DNA from: Pontederia crassipes
Taxonomy: Eukaryota > Streptophyta > Magnoliopsida > Commelinales > Pontederiaceae
Length of the DNA stretch: 64,000 nucleotides
Direction: 5' to 3'
NCBI GenBank assembly: GCA_030549335.1
Contig: CM060188.1
Location: 11,222,001-11,286,000 of the forward strand
Shown piece by piece: positions 12,287 through 25,260 of the stretch (position 1 is the stretch's first letter; the number at the start of each line of letters is the position of its first letter). The position numbers and the translations under genes were made by a program. Below the pieces are notes generated by a model that saw only the letters and a program-made list of their open reading frames with translations, ran no database searches and was not told the origin of the DNA.

Positions 12287-15200
12287 TTAAGTCAAGGGGT
12301 AAAGTTGAGAGAATTCCATATTATAGCATGTAGGATTACAAGGGTATGGACAGTCGATCTCTTTAACTCTCCTTCTGGCGAAGTACCAGTCACCGACTGC
12401 CTCTGCAATTGTCTGCTCCTCGAAACATATCCAACAAAAAATATTTGTAAAGCAAAATTTGACAATGTAAACTCAGGACTTTAACTTGAATACCCATGCA
12501 GTCTTTTGGAATGTAACACAATTGTAATCGGCAAAGGAACAAAAAAAAAACTCATTTATGCTTCACAATCAATATTGCAACTTCCCTCAAAAAAAAAAAA
12601 AAAAATATTGCAACTAATTGAGTAGTACCTCAAGTACCCAAAAGATTACAAACTTGTTCGATTGGAATACAAGTGTTGGGATGTGACTCGTATCATTGTG
12701 TCAGCTAGAATTTTGGCCTGTTTCAGGTGGTCTAAACAAGGCCTCTCGAGTCTTGACAATGAGGTCTATTGACACCATTCTAGAATGAAGGAATGGAACA
12801 AAAACAAGAACTCAATATTTGGATGACAGCCTAAATAAGGATCTGATTTCTGAAAAACTGACTTTGTTACTTTATGATTTGTGACTTTCCACTTCAAAAT
12901 CACGATCATGTTTTGAATTCCTTTGATACTCTTCATGCATAACTGGAAGTTCATTCACTAATGGAGGCTTGAAGAATCATCATCGATATACAATTATCTA
13001 ATACGTACAACCATACAGGAACAACTTTTAGTGTCACTGTTAACTAACTTTTTTTCATTATGGTGATATATTATACTGTTATTTAGTTCTCAACCAACAA
13101 AAGCTGCACAATGCACAGTAATACAATGCCAAGAGGCCCAAGACAACAATCTATACCTTGTTATTAATCCTTGGAGAAGTCGGTGAATGCCAGGTGATTT
13201 CGCTCATAGTTTGACAGTGGACAAAGCACGAGTTTATGAACATGCCAAAGCCCTTTACATGCTGAAAGTCCTTCAAGGAATTAAGCAGTGAAGATCTGAA
13301 TCCTGTCAGCAATGATTGAATTTTAGCTCGGTTTCAGCAAAGAGAAGCCTGAATAACAAGTAACATGAAAGAAGAAATGATTCACAATTACTGACCTTGA
13401 AGTGATGCAATCTGGTTGGAGTCACAATGTTGAATATTGAGTTTGCACTTTAGCCAACCTTGTTGGGGATCTGATGCTTCTGGTACCAAAATTTGTTGTA
13501 TCTGTAAATAAAACACAAATATGGATAATAATGACATAAACTGAACTCATCTGAAGACAAATGGGTGAGCATTTATTTACCTGCCAACTATCATAAGCTG
13601 GGTTGAGAACAAAAACTGGAGTTTTTATTTTCTTGATGATCTCGTGAGTGAAGAAACACTGAAATGCAAAAAAGAGAATATAAAATTATTAAACTTGAGC
13701 ACGATTAAATTAGACACATAATGAGAATCCAGCAATGAATAAAACTGAAAAGACCTACCTGAGATGGTGAAATCTTTGATGTGCAATCTGGAAATCTTTT
13801 TCCTACATCCTGAAAATGAATTAACCAAAAGTTCTTGCTTCACATAAAGAAATACGATACTTTCATAGATAAGAAAAATAAAACTCCATTTGATTAAATG
13901 GAAGATATAAGAGCCTAAGGCCAGCAAAGAACATAGAAAATTTACCAAGTAAATAAGCCGAAAGAATCACCCCATCAATCCAAGGATTCTTATTTACATG
14001 TTGCTTTGATTTATAACATAGATTAAGCTGCAAGTCATTTTCTAAAATCGCTTAAGATTGTAAGTAATTTCTAGATGTAATTACTTTTCGGTGTATTTAG
14101 CCCTTGCCATTACACATGCTTATTAAAATTGGTCAAAATAATATGTCCATATTAGTCTTTTGTACCATCTGTTACTTTTTACTGGAGATAATTCAATCTA
14201 TTGAAGTCAGTGACTATTTGATGCGGTGTTTGGAAAGTTTTTTGAGAGGCAGAAGACAGTGCCATAATAAATGGCAAATGATGGACAATATGTTTATTGG
14301 ATTAATTAAGAACCGACTCTCCTTAAAAAAAAAACTGACCTGAAGTTGGACTACATCATCATAGAAAGATCGAATAAACCTTTCCCCAGTAATATCCTTC
14401 CTGTAACATAAGTCAAAAAAAGGTACTTATCATAACCATGATCTTACTTTTCTCAAAACTAAAATTAGTGAACTTCAGAACAAAGCCATCATCAGTTCAT
14501 GTGTCTGAACATTAACTTAGTCGCCCTGAAAACATCAAGAGGCCTCTTACATCAATATGGGTTATGCTTTACAAGTACATGTGCAATTGAAGATTTGAAG
14601 GCATTGAAAATTTTGAGTTCAAGCAAATCAACCTTATTTGAAAACTTAGGAGTTAAGAGAAGAATTGTTTATTTCCCCAGAACATACTCATCAAGAAAAA
14701 ATCCACCATCTGAAAGGCATTTAACTTTCACCCCCTTAGGTAGAAGTGTACGAAAATCATCACAATGTATGATAGTAGCGAGACCTCCAGCAGAGCATCC
14801 AGTTAGAAGAGCCTGCAAATGATATTCATATGTTTATTTATGGAACAAAACAACAACAACAACAACAAAGCCTTATCCCACTAGGTGGGGTCGGCTACAT
14901 GGATCATACGACGTCATTCCGCTCTATTAGTAACCAAACCTTTCGGTATATTATTCAGCAATAGATCTTCAAACTCCGCCTATATTTTATAGCCGGTCCC
15001 AAGCCCGAATAAAGGAGGAGGGTTGTGTTAGGCCCCGACAGCCAGCATAAAATCATGTCGAATCTTATGAACATGGATCAACGAATTTATGGAACAAAAC
15101 AATGAGAAAAATTGTGCCTAAACCAGTGAGCATTGAGTAATATCTAGAATGCTATACATTCCAGTGACATCTAACATAGAGATGGCAGACATGACATGAG

Positions 15201-17797
15201 GTAAGCAACTATAAATCATGTACATGTAACAACAGTTACCTGTTTAGCATCTGCAAGTCCTTTTGTTAAAAGTTCACTCATAATTGCTTCCCAAATTCGC
15301 TGACCTCTAAAGAAAAGTTCAGTTCCATTCTGTATAACATAAAGGTCATAATATATTCAGAAAACAATTAATTAAAGCAATTTAAAGGGAAAAAAATGTT
15401 TTCAAACCATTTAAAGGAACAAGTAATGTTCCAAGGACAACTACCTGGAAAATATTCCCAGAAAATGATGCACCATCGCAATAGCGTATTTTGACCTTAT
15501 TCCAGTTGTAGAAATCTGAATAAGTAAAAAGCATTTTAGAAAGTTAATACAAGATAAAATGAAGCTGAAATTTATGTGAACAAGAACAAAGTTTATTACA
15601 AATTTATAAGCATATGAAAGAAGTTTATTATAGAAGTAAATTTATTTGGGAATACCAAATAACAACCACAACACTGAGGCCAGAATTTTTGTTACAGAAA
15701 CATCACTAACTTTTAGAGTCCACGATGTAGGCTCTAGTTTTATATATCTGAGTAGTTATGTTTGTCAATAAAAGAAGTGTTTCTAGTTCATCACACAAAA
15801 AGCATAATGCAAAAATGATGTTTTACTGCATGTTCAGAAAAACTGATCCTGAATACCTAAATGTAGCACAACAAAATGAACATATCTTGGAGTTCAGCTG
15901 TTTTAATGAGTTCACGTTTTGAGACTTGAATGCTAAGTGAATCTGCCAAATATGTTAGTTCAGGGGGGAAGCAAACAAACAAAAAGGGAATTTTCATAGT
16001 TCAGTTTTCGTGTTCAATTTTTTTAATTCATACAATGTGGGGAAAACCTTGCCAACAATGTTTCTGAGGACTATGAGTTTTTGAGCTATATAAAGATGTA
16101 CAACAGAATGGCAGATAGAAGACCAGACTCTCCTCAGCTACCTAGATGTCCATGAATTGAAATTGACCTATTAAACTCTATGAGGAACTAAACAACAGGA
16201 AGCTCATTAAACACCAAGATTTTCTAAAGTATGGCATTAAGAACATGTCCTATTATACAAATTCCAAATCGCATAAAAAAACCAACAAGTCAGTGAAAAA
16301 ATTGAAAGAAAAGTTACTGCAAGTCATCAAATATGGTGATAACACTGAAACGGACACAAGTTATTTATGAAATAAGTGCATTTAAAATAAATCTTTTAGG
16401 GTATACATGCATTAGAAAAAGGGAAGAACACCAAGGTTGAAAAGGAGAATACCAGGATTTTGGGATGAGATGTGGCTCAAAATGCCCACAAAAGGAACCT
16501 GACGTTCCATATAGTGTGATGAACCAAGTTTCGTGAACTTCCGGGCCAAGCATGTTGAAAAAGAATTACACCAACCTCCACCCTAGAAAGAACATTGGAA
16601 AGAGAATAGACACTTCAGTTTTGAATGTCTATCAATATGGTGTGAGGATCATACTTGAAAGCAAAGCTAGGCTATCCAAAATTTTCTCCTTGCCTCTGGG
16701 TTAGACTAAAATTACATTCTATGAGATCTTTTTAGGAAACATTCAACAAGACGTTGACTGCACGAATGGAGAAGAATGCAGAACAATGCAATAGATAATA
16801 TCAGGCAATTAAAAGAAATGCATGTTCACAACATTGTGCATTATAAAATAAGTTGAACAGACAAACCCAGATTTCAAGGGAGTGTCAGGAAAAGCATATT
16901 GGTGTGAGTTTAACAAAAACATCAGATGGTGCTCTTCTCAGCACAGAAACTATTTATTAAAATCACAAATGAAAATTGCTACTGCAACAACAGAAACCAC
17001 CCATCAACTGTACCTTATGCATATCGCATACTTTTTATGCAGTTTTTGTTGATAAAGCTCATTGATTATACATGACATGAAAACAAAGAAATCCTACTTT
17101 CATTAACTCTTTCGACTTACCATATGGAATGTCAGAAGATTACTTCTTAAGGTGAAATGTACTAGTTGCTTCGTGTAACCTCCTTAACTTGTACATCATA
17201 TCTCAAATTTTACTTGGTGAACTTCAAAAGAACAGATCTATTCTACCACCACCGACAAAATATTATGTTCAGGAGAATCCAGACCTTTTGAATCTTAACA
17301 ACCGTACTTAAACAATCTTCTCTTGATGTTTTCTTTATCGATAATAGAAGAACGAAATCAAATGAGACTTATCAAACATCCGTACCTCTAGATGCAGAAG
17401 CCAGCTATTGGCGCCAGAGCCCCATCCCCTCTGGAAATGATACCCCGGAGGGCTCCCGTCCAAACACACTGCAATCAGCTAGGCAACAGAGATCAGAACC
17501 AAGTCGACACTAAGAAACCCCATCGGAATCCAAGAGGGGTAAAGGCATCTCACCAGCGCCCTTCTCCTCGGAGTTCCGGAGCAGGGTGAGGTCAACGAGA
17601 ACGGGCTCCAGAGATGTAGGTCCCGTCTCAGACGCGCCCAAGACGACAGTTTGGGATCGGTACCGCCCGGAGGAGAAGAAGAAGAAGAGGACGAGGAAGG
17701 CACCGGCGATCGCGGAAGCTCCGATCACTCGGCGGTCGTTGTCCCCTTGTTCCCTCCACCAGAGGCGGAGCCTATAGATCAGCCCCCTCGCCGCCAT
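12287..17797 (-). CDS. Pectin acetylesterase (CE13 / Notum family), membrane-anchored type
   Basis: Twelve exons on the minus strand: 17797-17554, 17468-17386, 16582-16453, 15515-15445, 15329-15240, 14812-14688, 14400-14340, 13809-13759, 13658-13581, 13501-13396, 13302-13157 and 12412-12287. All junctions keep frame and give 436 residues. The family removes acetyl groups from pectin. Ser213 in TGCSAGG, Asp308 in NPAYDSWQ and His375 in CFVHCQT are the predicted catalytic triad. Other family blocks are [38 protein letters not shown] and [11 protein letters not shown], with a Cys-rich C-terminus (CPYPCNPTC). A hydrophobic stretch at about residues 24-42, after a basic N-terminus, suggests a type II signal anchor for the Golgi/secretory route. 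The intron between exons 5 and 6 carries a small retroposon. The gene appears intact; the paralogue number is not assigned. Confidence 0.93.
14854..15084 (-). mobile_element. 5'-inverted RTE-LINE tail plus leader block, inside a pectin acetylesterase intron
   Basis: An 18-bp direct repeat starting ATTTATGGAACAAAAC flanks the insert at 14836-14853 and 15085-15102. From the left the insert carries (AAC)n, then the complement of a LINE 3' end (GGATAAGGCTTTG in sense) up to about 14969. It then switches strand into the leader block CTCCGCCTATATTTTATAGC...GGATCAACGA. The tail therefore reads on the minus strand and the leader on the plus strand. A single target duplication around both parts means they arrived together, as expected from twin-primed reverse transcription. 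Confidence 0.8.
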
Positions 17798-18635
17798 GTG
17801 ATGCCGCCGGCGACGGTGTTAGACTACCGGGGAACGGCGATGCGCGAGGTGGAGAGTAAACACCCGTCCGCCATGGTGGGCAGTTAGGTGGATTTAAATT
17901 GTGATAATAAAAAATAAAATAATAATAAAGTACAAAAAGAAAGGACCTTTCTATGTTTCTCATCGCCATCGATGATCGAACGTAAATTTGAGAGTACACG
18001 TGGCATTCATCAACCAGAAATCAATTAATTGAGCGACAGGTGTAAATTCAGAAAAACAAAAAAAACTGTACATGTAATATATCTAACGAATAGTTTTGAT
18101 TTAAACACTATTTTACTGCTCATAATTATTCTTTTTGTTTTATACTCAAAATTTATTTTGACACTAATCCATTTTGAATACACTGAGAATCTGAGATATA
18201 TATTTAAAGTTCCATTTCAGATTGTAGATTTGAGTAAATAATCACATCGTAATTTATATAACAAATTTAGTGTCATCTCTAATCAACAATTAGCTAAAGT
18301 AATCGGATAACAAATTTTATTTTACACCTAAATATCGAGCAAATATACTTCCATTTTCTCCAAAATAAAGAGAAAAACAAAAGACATAGTATAATGGCAG
18401 AGGTTCACGAAACGAGGTTGTAGTTTCAATACCCGTCCATGAGATCATGAGTTACTCACAATTTTATAATTAAGTAACGAAACCCAATACATCAATAATA
18501 CAAGTTGCATCAAATTGGAGCAAGAGAACAGCATGAATCGAGGCCATCTACTACACATCTTCAACATATATCCCAGTTACAATCCAAGGCCTGGCGAAGA
18601 CTTCTTCAGATATTGCAGTGAATCAAAATGTGAAG
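17798..18635. other. Intergenic between ALG10 and pectin acetylesterase
   Basis: Both neighbours are on the minus strand, so this span holds the 5' UTR and promoter of the pectin acetylesterase (right of 17797) and the 3' UTR of ALG10 (left of 18636). It is AT-rich beyond about 17890. No other gene or repeat was recognised. Confidence 0.5.
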
Positions 18636-21600
18636 CTACCATATAAACCTCTGAACGCCAGGCTCATGATCCCAGTGAAATGGACGAAACAAGAACATGA
18701 ACAACGTGAAGATATTTACAATCGCGTAAAGGGCTGCGCAAATGACCCAATGTCTAGAATCATCTATCCTGGAATGGAGGATTAGAAAGTAGAACGGGAT
18801 GGTGTAATATCTGAACTCTATTAATGGTGCTGGGACTAGAACTAGTGCAGTAGCAACGACATAAGAAAGGACCCAAAGCCGTCCCTGAGATTTCCCTGCA
18901 ACACCGTCAAAGAAAAGCAGTCAGTCAAGGGTTATATATTTGCATGTTTCAAATGTTCAAACCAAATACACTTCATTTGTCACCTAGTGTGCCGATTATG
19001 GAGAACCATGAGTAAGTATAAAATGGGATCAAAAGGTATTTCATCATCCAGTGAGCTTGGATAAGTTTCCTCCATATATAAAAGGGGTAGTGACGGTTGT
19101 CAGCAAGAAGATATGGATGGGCTATACTGCACCACAAACTCATATTAGTAATACTACCCATCGAAAATTGAAGTACATTTAAGGGAACGACAACATATCA
19201 CAAAAACCTTATGTGTTTTTCCGTCAAAGGAAGATGTCTATTAAAGGCTCACAGTCTCACACAACCCAAATGGAAATATTTCTAAGATGGCAATCTAGGA
19301 AATAACCGAAAAAAATGTAGGGACCCAAATACCACAAAGCCTTTGAAGGAACGTCTTGTTATATATTAAAGTCATACCTGAAGAAGCATCTTGTTATATA
19401 TTGAAGTCATACCTGAAGAAGCGTACTGCAACAATTCCCAATACCAGAGCCAAAACTACAAGGAAAGAACCATGGATCCGGTTCTTCCTTAATGTTTTCC
19501 AAAGCATTGCAGCACGAGTTAGTGAGAAATGCACAGGCAAGAGGGCAGCTGAAGAACACAGCGCAAAGTACATCATTTGCGCAAAGTGAGGAGATACAGC
19601 ATGAGCTTCTTTTGCGCCTGCATTACTACAAATGAATTAATACAGTTTTTTTCACAACTATGATTTCTTAATTTGAACTTCGTAGATAATAAGCTTCTCA
19701 CAACATAAAGTGAAAGAATAACAATGTGTAATACCTAGAACAATACTCCCGTTCCACGCAACAAAAGTAACAAAGGCTAAGAGAACAACTGCAAAAGGTG
19801 CAAAGGCAAGAGCCAATTTCCATTTCAAACACCATAACTTGGAGAGTGCATTCAGAATATCATCTGAAAGACCTGCTTCATGACTCTATTAAATGAGAAA
19901 AATACTTTGATCAAAACAATATCACAAAGAAAATAAGCAATAAAAACCAACTGATTTTTATTAAATAGTAGTAAAGTGAACTGACATTTCAAAATGCACA
20001 TAAAGGTGTTTTCTACACAAAAGAAAAATATGAATTAATTGTCAACGCAAGTCAGCCACCAAATCTTAAATCAGCGATTATAATTCATGATTAAAGCTAT
20101 TAATATAATGAATTGCATCATCTATATATAAATCATCTGTATATGCATGAATCACAACCACAGATTTAAAATATGATGGTTACGATTAGGCTTCACATGG
20201 TGTCAACAAATAGTTGATTGATACAAACATTGAATCCTTCATACATTCGTAGTATCATGTCCCATAAACAACCACATGATAGAATAAGGTAAAAGATAGG
20301 CTGCATATCCAAGATCTGGAAGATAGAAATGTTAAAAACAAGGGAAAATTTTGCAATTCATTATACTATAATCTAGGATATGATAGTAAACAACAAGTGT
20401 TCAATTAAAACACCCTCAAGCTGTAACAGTTTACGATTACGATTATTTTAATATTTACACATACTTAAATTTTAAATAAAATAAAAATACAGGAAACAAA
20501 GATAATTTCTTCATATGACCTCTTGATAATAGATAATAGAGGAAGTTTTCGACATAAAAATAGATCTGTGCATAAACTAAGTATAAATGATAAATACTGG
20601 TGTGGCACCTTGGAATGCTCCGTCGGAACACTACTTTCTTTAGATACTGAGTGCTGAGTGTTGAGGTTATGCATTGTTCTCTTTCTCAACCCTTTAGCTG
20701 CTGGACTGACTTTGTTATCGGTTCCCATGTCAATGTTTCCATTGACCTCTTTACATTTGTTCCATAAAAGAGAGTCTTTCTCATAGAGGTCTTGAGCACA
20801 ATTCACTGCACCATTAGCAGCAACAAAAAGCATCCATATAATATTTGTTTGTCGAAATAATGTCGCCAATGCCCCAAACTGCACAAGGTAATGTGACAAA
20901 TTTTTATTGACTACCTCTCATATAACTGTTATCCAAATTCATGGTGAAAGATTTAACCATCATTATGCCACAGATAACTGCGTCATGTTGTTAATACATA
21001 GCCTGAATTATCAAATAAGGTTAAAAATAGTTATTGAACTTGCACTGGTGGATATCAACTTCATATATTGCAGTGAGTTGGCTAAGGTTTACAGCACACT
21101 CCTCACGGGGCTATGAAAGTCACCAAACAGAAAGCTACATAAGTGATAAGGCCATGCATGGAAAAATGACCTTAGGATATGCATTAAATAGAGTCCAAAA
21201 GCATACCATTGCACTGAGCCAATACTTTCTTTTCAGGCAAGCCAGGTACATTGCAAGAACTGCAGTTACTGAAGCTACATCAGTGTAGTACAGAAAGGTG
21301 AAAAACCAATGAAGTGGATACAACGCAATCACAATTGCGTAAGTTGTTGTTTTCTTGTCACCAATGTTTGGTCTTAGCTGCTTAAGCAAATCATAAATCA
21401 AAATACTGCAGGCAACCGCAGAAATGGAATTCGTAGATCGAAGAATCACAGTGGAACAAATATCTGACAACGTTCCAGCCGCCTTGACAAAACGCATAAC
21501 AGGAAATAGAGTAGCAACGTATGCAAACGAAAGATAATACCTGAAACATATTAAAGATTCGGCCTTTTAAAAATTCCAGAACGATGATGAGATAAATTCA

Positions 21601-21924
21601 ACAGCGCTAATCATGTTAGAGAGATGAGAGAGACGGGATCGCACAGGCCGGGAGGGGTAGTGATCATGGGATCCCAGGATCTGAAGTCGCCTCGGCAGTA
21701 CTGCTGCGCCTGGGGGACATGGAATATCTCGTCCTGGGAAAAAGGCGAAGAAGCTGTAGGGCTGTAGAGGAATATCGTCGAACAGCTGCCTCCCATAAGA
21801 GAAAAGAGGGATATGAGCATTGAGCGGAAAGTACCATGTAAGGTTCGGGGACGAGGCGATTGATAAGGATGGAGACGGGAATGATCCACAAACTGACCGC
21901 TACAGCCACGGCCACGCGCCCCAT
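18636..21924 (-). CDS. ALG10: Dolichyl-P-Glc:Glc2Man9GlcNAc2-PP-dolichol alpha-1,2-glucosyltransferase
   Basis: Eight minus-strand exons, 21924-21835, 21733-21645, 21540-21207, 20878-20609, 19885-19735, 19617-19413, 19126-18984 and 18895-18636, join in frame to 513 residues; the Arabidopsis protein is about 509. ALG10 adds the third and last glucose to the lipid-linked oligosaccharide in the ER lumen, the form preferred by oligosaccharyltransferase. Family blocks are [62 protein letters not shown] and the late [18 protein letters not shown]. The protein has many hydrophobic segments, as expected for a multi-pass ER enzyme. The start at 21924 (MGRVAVAV) was preferred over an in-frame ATG 8 codons upstream because the family begins MGK/MGR. 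The donor region of exon 6 is tandemly duplicated (19355-19424), which could affect splicing; see findings. The gene is otherwise intact. Confidence 0.94.
19355..19424. repeat. 35-bp tandem duplication spanning the ALG10 exon 6 splice donor
   Basis: Copies at 19355-19389 and 19390-19424 differ only by an A/G in the middle and at the last bases. Each contains the complement of TTCTTCAG|GTATGACTT, so the transcript carries two good donor sites 35 bases apart. Only the first (at 19413) keeps the ALG10 reading frame. Confidence 0.9.
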
Positions 21925-23661
21925 TACCGTGGACCTCCTTCCGCTCAACTCTCGCTACAGCCTTCCGGAGGAGGAGGAGCCACCCGCTCGCTCGTCTGGT
22001 AGAGGAGAAGCCATAGTTTTCCTACTTGGTCTCCTCGGTCGGGAGTTGTAGGCGTTTCCGACGAGGAGCTCCACCGTTCCGCAACCAACGCTCGCCGTCA
22101 AACCACTCGGACGGCGGCGCAGGCCTGGCCCTGAACCATCGATCTTCTTTATTAAACGAACCGTTAACTCAACGCCGTCGATCTTTTACTTTGTTTTTCC
22201 GAAATACTCAAATTAAAATTTCAACTTATAACCATCTATAAAAAAAATTAAAATCACTTTAACAAAAAAATATCCTATGACTATAATCCGCTACATGTAT
22301 TTTCTTTTTGCAGAAAATAATAAGAATAAAAATCAGAAACATGTTAAAAAAAACTAAAAAAGTGAAGGATGTAATGATTTGGGGTAGCAACAAATAAAAT
22401 AATATCTGGAGTCATCATCAAGAGAATACCATTATTTGCTTATTAGTAATAGTTATGAAGATCGGAAACATTTTAAAAAAAATGGTGTCACATTAATATT
22501 TTTCTTTTTTGTATTTTTTTTAAATTTAAGTAAAAAAGAAAATATTGACATGACATTATTAAAAAAAGAGAAAGCTCACGTGGCATTCGTATAGGTATTC
22601 TACTGAGTAACAGCTGATAATAGAGACAGCTCCTAAAAGATTATAAAATTAAGTTTAAATAGAGAACAAATATTGATATGTCATTCTTTTTTATTTAGTT
22701 TTCTTAAAGATTTAATGTGAAGAAAAGAAAAAAATATTGATGCAGGTGTTAGCTAATGTTTTAACTGTTCATTTTTTTAATCATTGTTGCAAGATTATCG
22801 AGTCCGTGTTGAAAACCACGATAGAGTTTGTGTTCGTGAGATAACTTTGAACTACTCATAATTTGGATGGAAACGCCGAGAAAATTGGCAATTACAGCAT
22901 TTTGTATTTTAAAGAATCGTATTGCATCTTAATACTTGTCAAGATTAAATTCCTTAAATTGTCGACAGAAAATAAAAGTATGTTGCATTATTTATAGAAT
23001 AATTAAAAGATTACTAGTTTTATGTTCACATTTAGGGTTGATGACAAGTCAAACTATTTGTTAACCTACTTTGTCATAATCATTTTAAGAATAATCATTT
23101 TAAAAAGTCTTTTCCTATTTATAAGTGCTCTAATCTGTTAACTTAAAAGGCAGATCTAATAATTGATATATGGATTAAAATATCAATTTAAATCATAATG
23201 CCTGTTATATATGATTAGATAATTAATTTAAAGTTAGATAAAAGTATTTTGTGCCTTTTACGTTTTATTCTTATTTATATTACTTAATGAATTATTTAGT
23301 TTATAATGTAAGTTAATATTGGAAGGTAAAGTGAGTAGCTGAAACTTGAAATTTTTTTGAGTTAAATAAGCTTGAAAAGATATATTCTATATTATGATCA
23401 TTAATGAATAATAAAAAATTTATGCGGTCGAAATAAATTTTTAATACATTTATTTTATTGTCTAAAATATCGATCATAATACATGATGCATATTTATTAA
23501 TTTATAATTGGATTTCTATAATGCATATTTTATTAATAAAAATACATGTTTATTATATTTAAAAAAAAGAATTGCAAATAAAAATATCAAAATAGGATAT
23601 ACGAGATTATAAATTAAAAAATAAACAATAAAATAATAAGCAAATGCACCTGAGAGAGAAG
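21925..23661. other. Intergenic upstream of ALG10
   Basis: The first ~230 bases are GC-rich and should hold the ALG10 5' UTR and promoter. From about 22190 onwards the DNA is strongly AT-rich with no supported gene. I found no clear repeat before the GAGAGAAG target site of the hAT-like element. Confidence 0.5.
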
Positions 23662-24662
23662 TAGAGGTGCTTAACGGATCGGACGGGCTGCTAATAGATT
23701 TTGTCAATCGGACGTTGACCGGATATCAGACGGACCCGACTGACCCATTATCTTATCGGACGGACATCGGACTGTCCACTAAGTGTCTAGCCTTGTCTGT
23801 CCCGTTAAGATCTATCGGACCGTTACGGTCGGGCTGGCAATTAGGTGGGTCGGATTAGTTCATTAATGTTTTTTAAATTTTTTTACAATATCTCAAAAAT
23901 CATCTATCCTATGATATGTAGTAAAAGGACATCATAATATATTATTCCTCAATTTATTATCAAATGTTTACTCATTATGTTGTCAAATATAAATAAGAGA
24001 CAAAACATTTACGTAGTTTGACTTATAGCCTACGCCCATAACTGAAGGAGTTCGAAAATTCATTGTGCTAAAAATAAAAATTACATATTTAGTATCAAAT
24101 TAAGTAAAATAAAATTTACAACAATCAAATATTACTACGAAGAGGTACCTATCATTATGCAACACTAGTAAAAGATTCGTCTTCTCTTCATCATATATAA
24201 ATTGATTTTGCATTCTTACTTTTGCATCAAGCATAAATAATATTATAGAAGAATAAAAATTATATCATTATATAAAAGATATGATCATATCATTATAAAA
24301 GAATAAAAATTAGAATCATGCATTTTGCATAACCAATTAACATTAGCTAAATAACATAATGACATCACATAAATTAATTAAAATAAATTTGTACAATAAT
24401 ATTTATATTATTTTAATAAATTTAATCTATTAACGGATAACGGACGGGCTAACGGGCGGCTTATAAATTATTGGACGGATATTGGACGGATATCAGACTA
24501 TCGATACCGGACAAACGGATGAATAACCTTGTCCAGCCTGATATAGGCCCAAGCCCATTAAGAAATCGGACGGGCCCGGACCTGAACTTGGACGGACTAG
24601 CCGATATGTTATCGGATCGGGCAGCGGCCGGACCGGGTTGCCCAATCCAATAAACACCTTTA
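23662..24662. mobile_element. Non-autonomous hAT-like element with 8-bp target duplication
   Basis: The element is 1001 bp. Its left end TAGAGGTGCTTAACGGATCG and the reverse complement of its right end, TAAAGGTGTTTATTGGATTG, form degenerate terminal inverted repeats. The sequence GAGAGAAG is present exactly on both sides (23654-23661 and 24663-24670), giving the 8-bp target duplication characteristic of hAT transposition. About 200 bases at each end are rich in CGGAC/GTCCG subterminal motifs, typical hAT transposase binding territory, while the middle is AT-rich. No open frame resembles a transposase, so it must have been moved in trans. Confidence 0.85.
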
Positions 24663-25065
24663 GAGAGAAGGGAGAGAAAGAGCAAATTTCAAAAAATGTC
24701 TGTCATTGAAAGTTTCAAATTGTTATCTACAAAAAATCAAAAGGAGAGAGAGAGAGCGCAAATCTCGAAAATTGTTTGTCATCGAGAGTTTCAAATTATT
24801 GCTTGCAAAACCAAAAAATCAAGGGGAAGAGAGAAACGAGAGAGAAAAATTATTAACTACAAAATCAAGAGATTAATGATTGAGAGAGAGAGCGACGCTT
24901 CAAAAATTGTCTATTGAGTTTCAAATTATTATTTACAAAATAAAAAAATAAGGAGAGAGAGAACAAATTTCGAAAATTGATTGTCATCGAAAGTTTCAAA
25001 GAGAGAGAAAGTAAAATTCGAAAATTATCTGTCACAAAAAAATTGCAAATTGTTGTCTGCAAAGA
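24663..25065. repeat. Degenerate ~75-80-bp tandem array
   Basis: About five units, starting near 24663, 24743, 24826 (partial), 24881 and 24952. Each begins with GAGAGAGA-type sequence, followed by CAAATTTCGAAAATTG, TGTCATCGAAAGTTTCAAAT and an A-rich end (CTACAAAAAATCAAA). Unit lengths and internal bases vary. The array starts at the right-hand target duplication of the hAT-like element, so that element inserted at its edge. Confidence 0.75.
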
Positions 25066-25218
25066 TGAGATAAATAAAATAATCTTAATCAAGAATAATT
25101 TTATCTAAAAAATTATTAATCCTCCTCATTCCACTAATTTAATGAAATGAAAAAAATTGGGACATTGAAATATAATCCATGCCACCAAAATCCTCTTAAA
25201 TTTTATCAAACAAGATTC

Positions 25219-25260
25219 ACCCCCCACCCCACCCCACCCCACCCCCAACTCCCTCCCCCC
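25219..25260. repeat. C-rich tract with G-quadruplex potential on the minus strand
   Basis: Six runs of four or more C, separated mostly by single A or short CT spacers, in otherwise AT-rich DNA. The complementary strand therefore has at least four GGGG runs with one-base loops, which meets the usual G-quadruplex motif. It lies about 470 bases beyond the U-box gene's stop codon. Confidence 0.8.
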
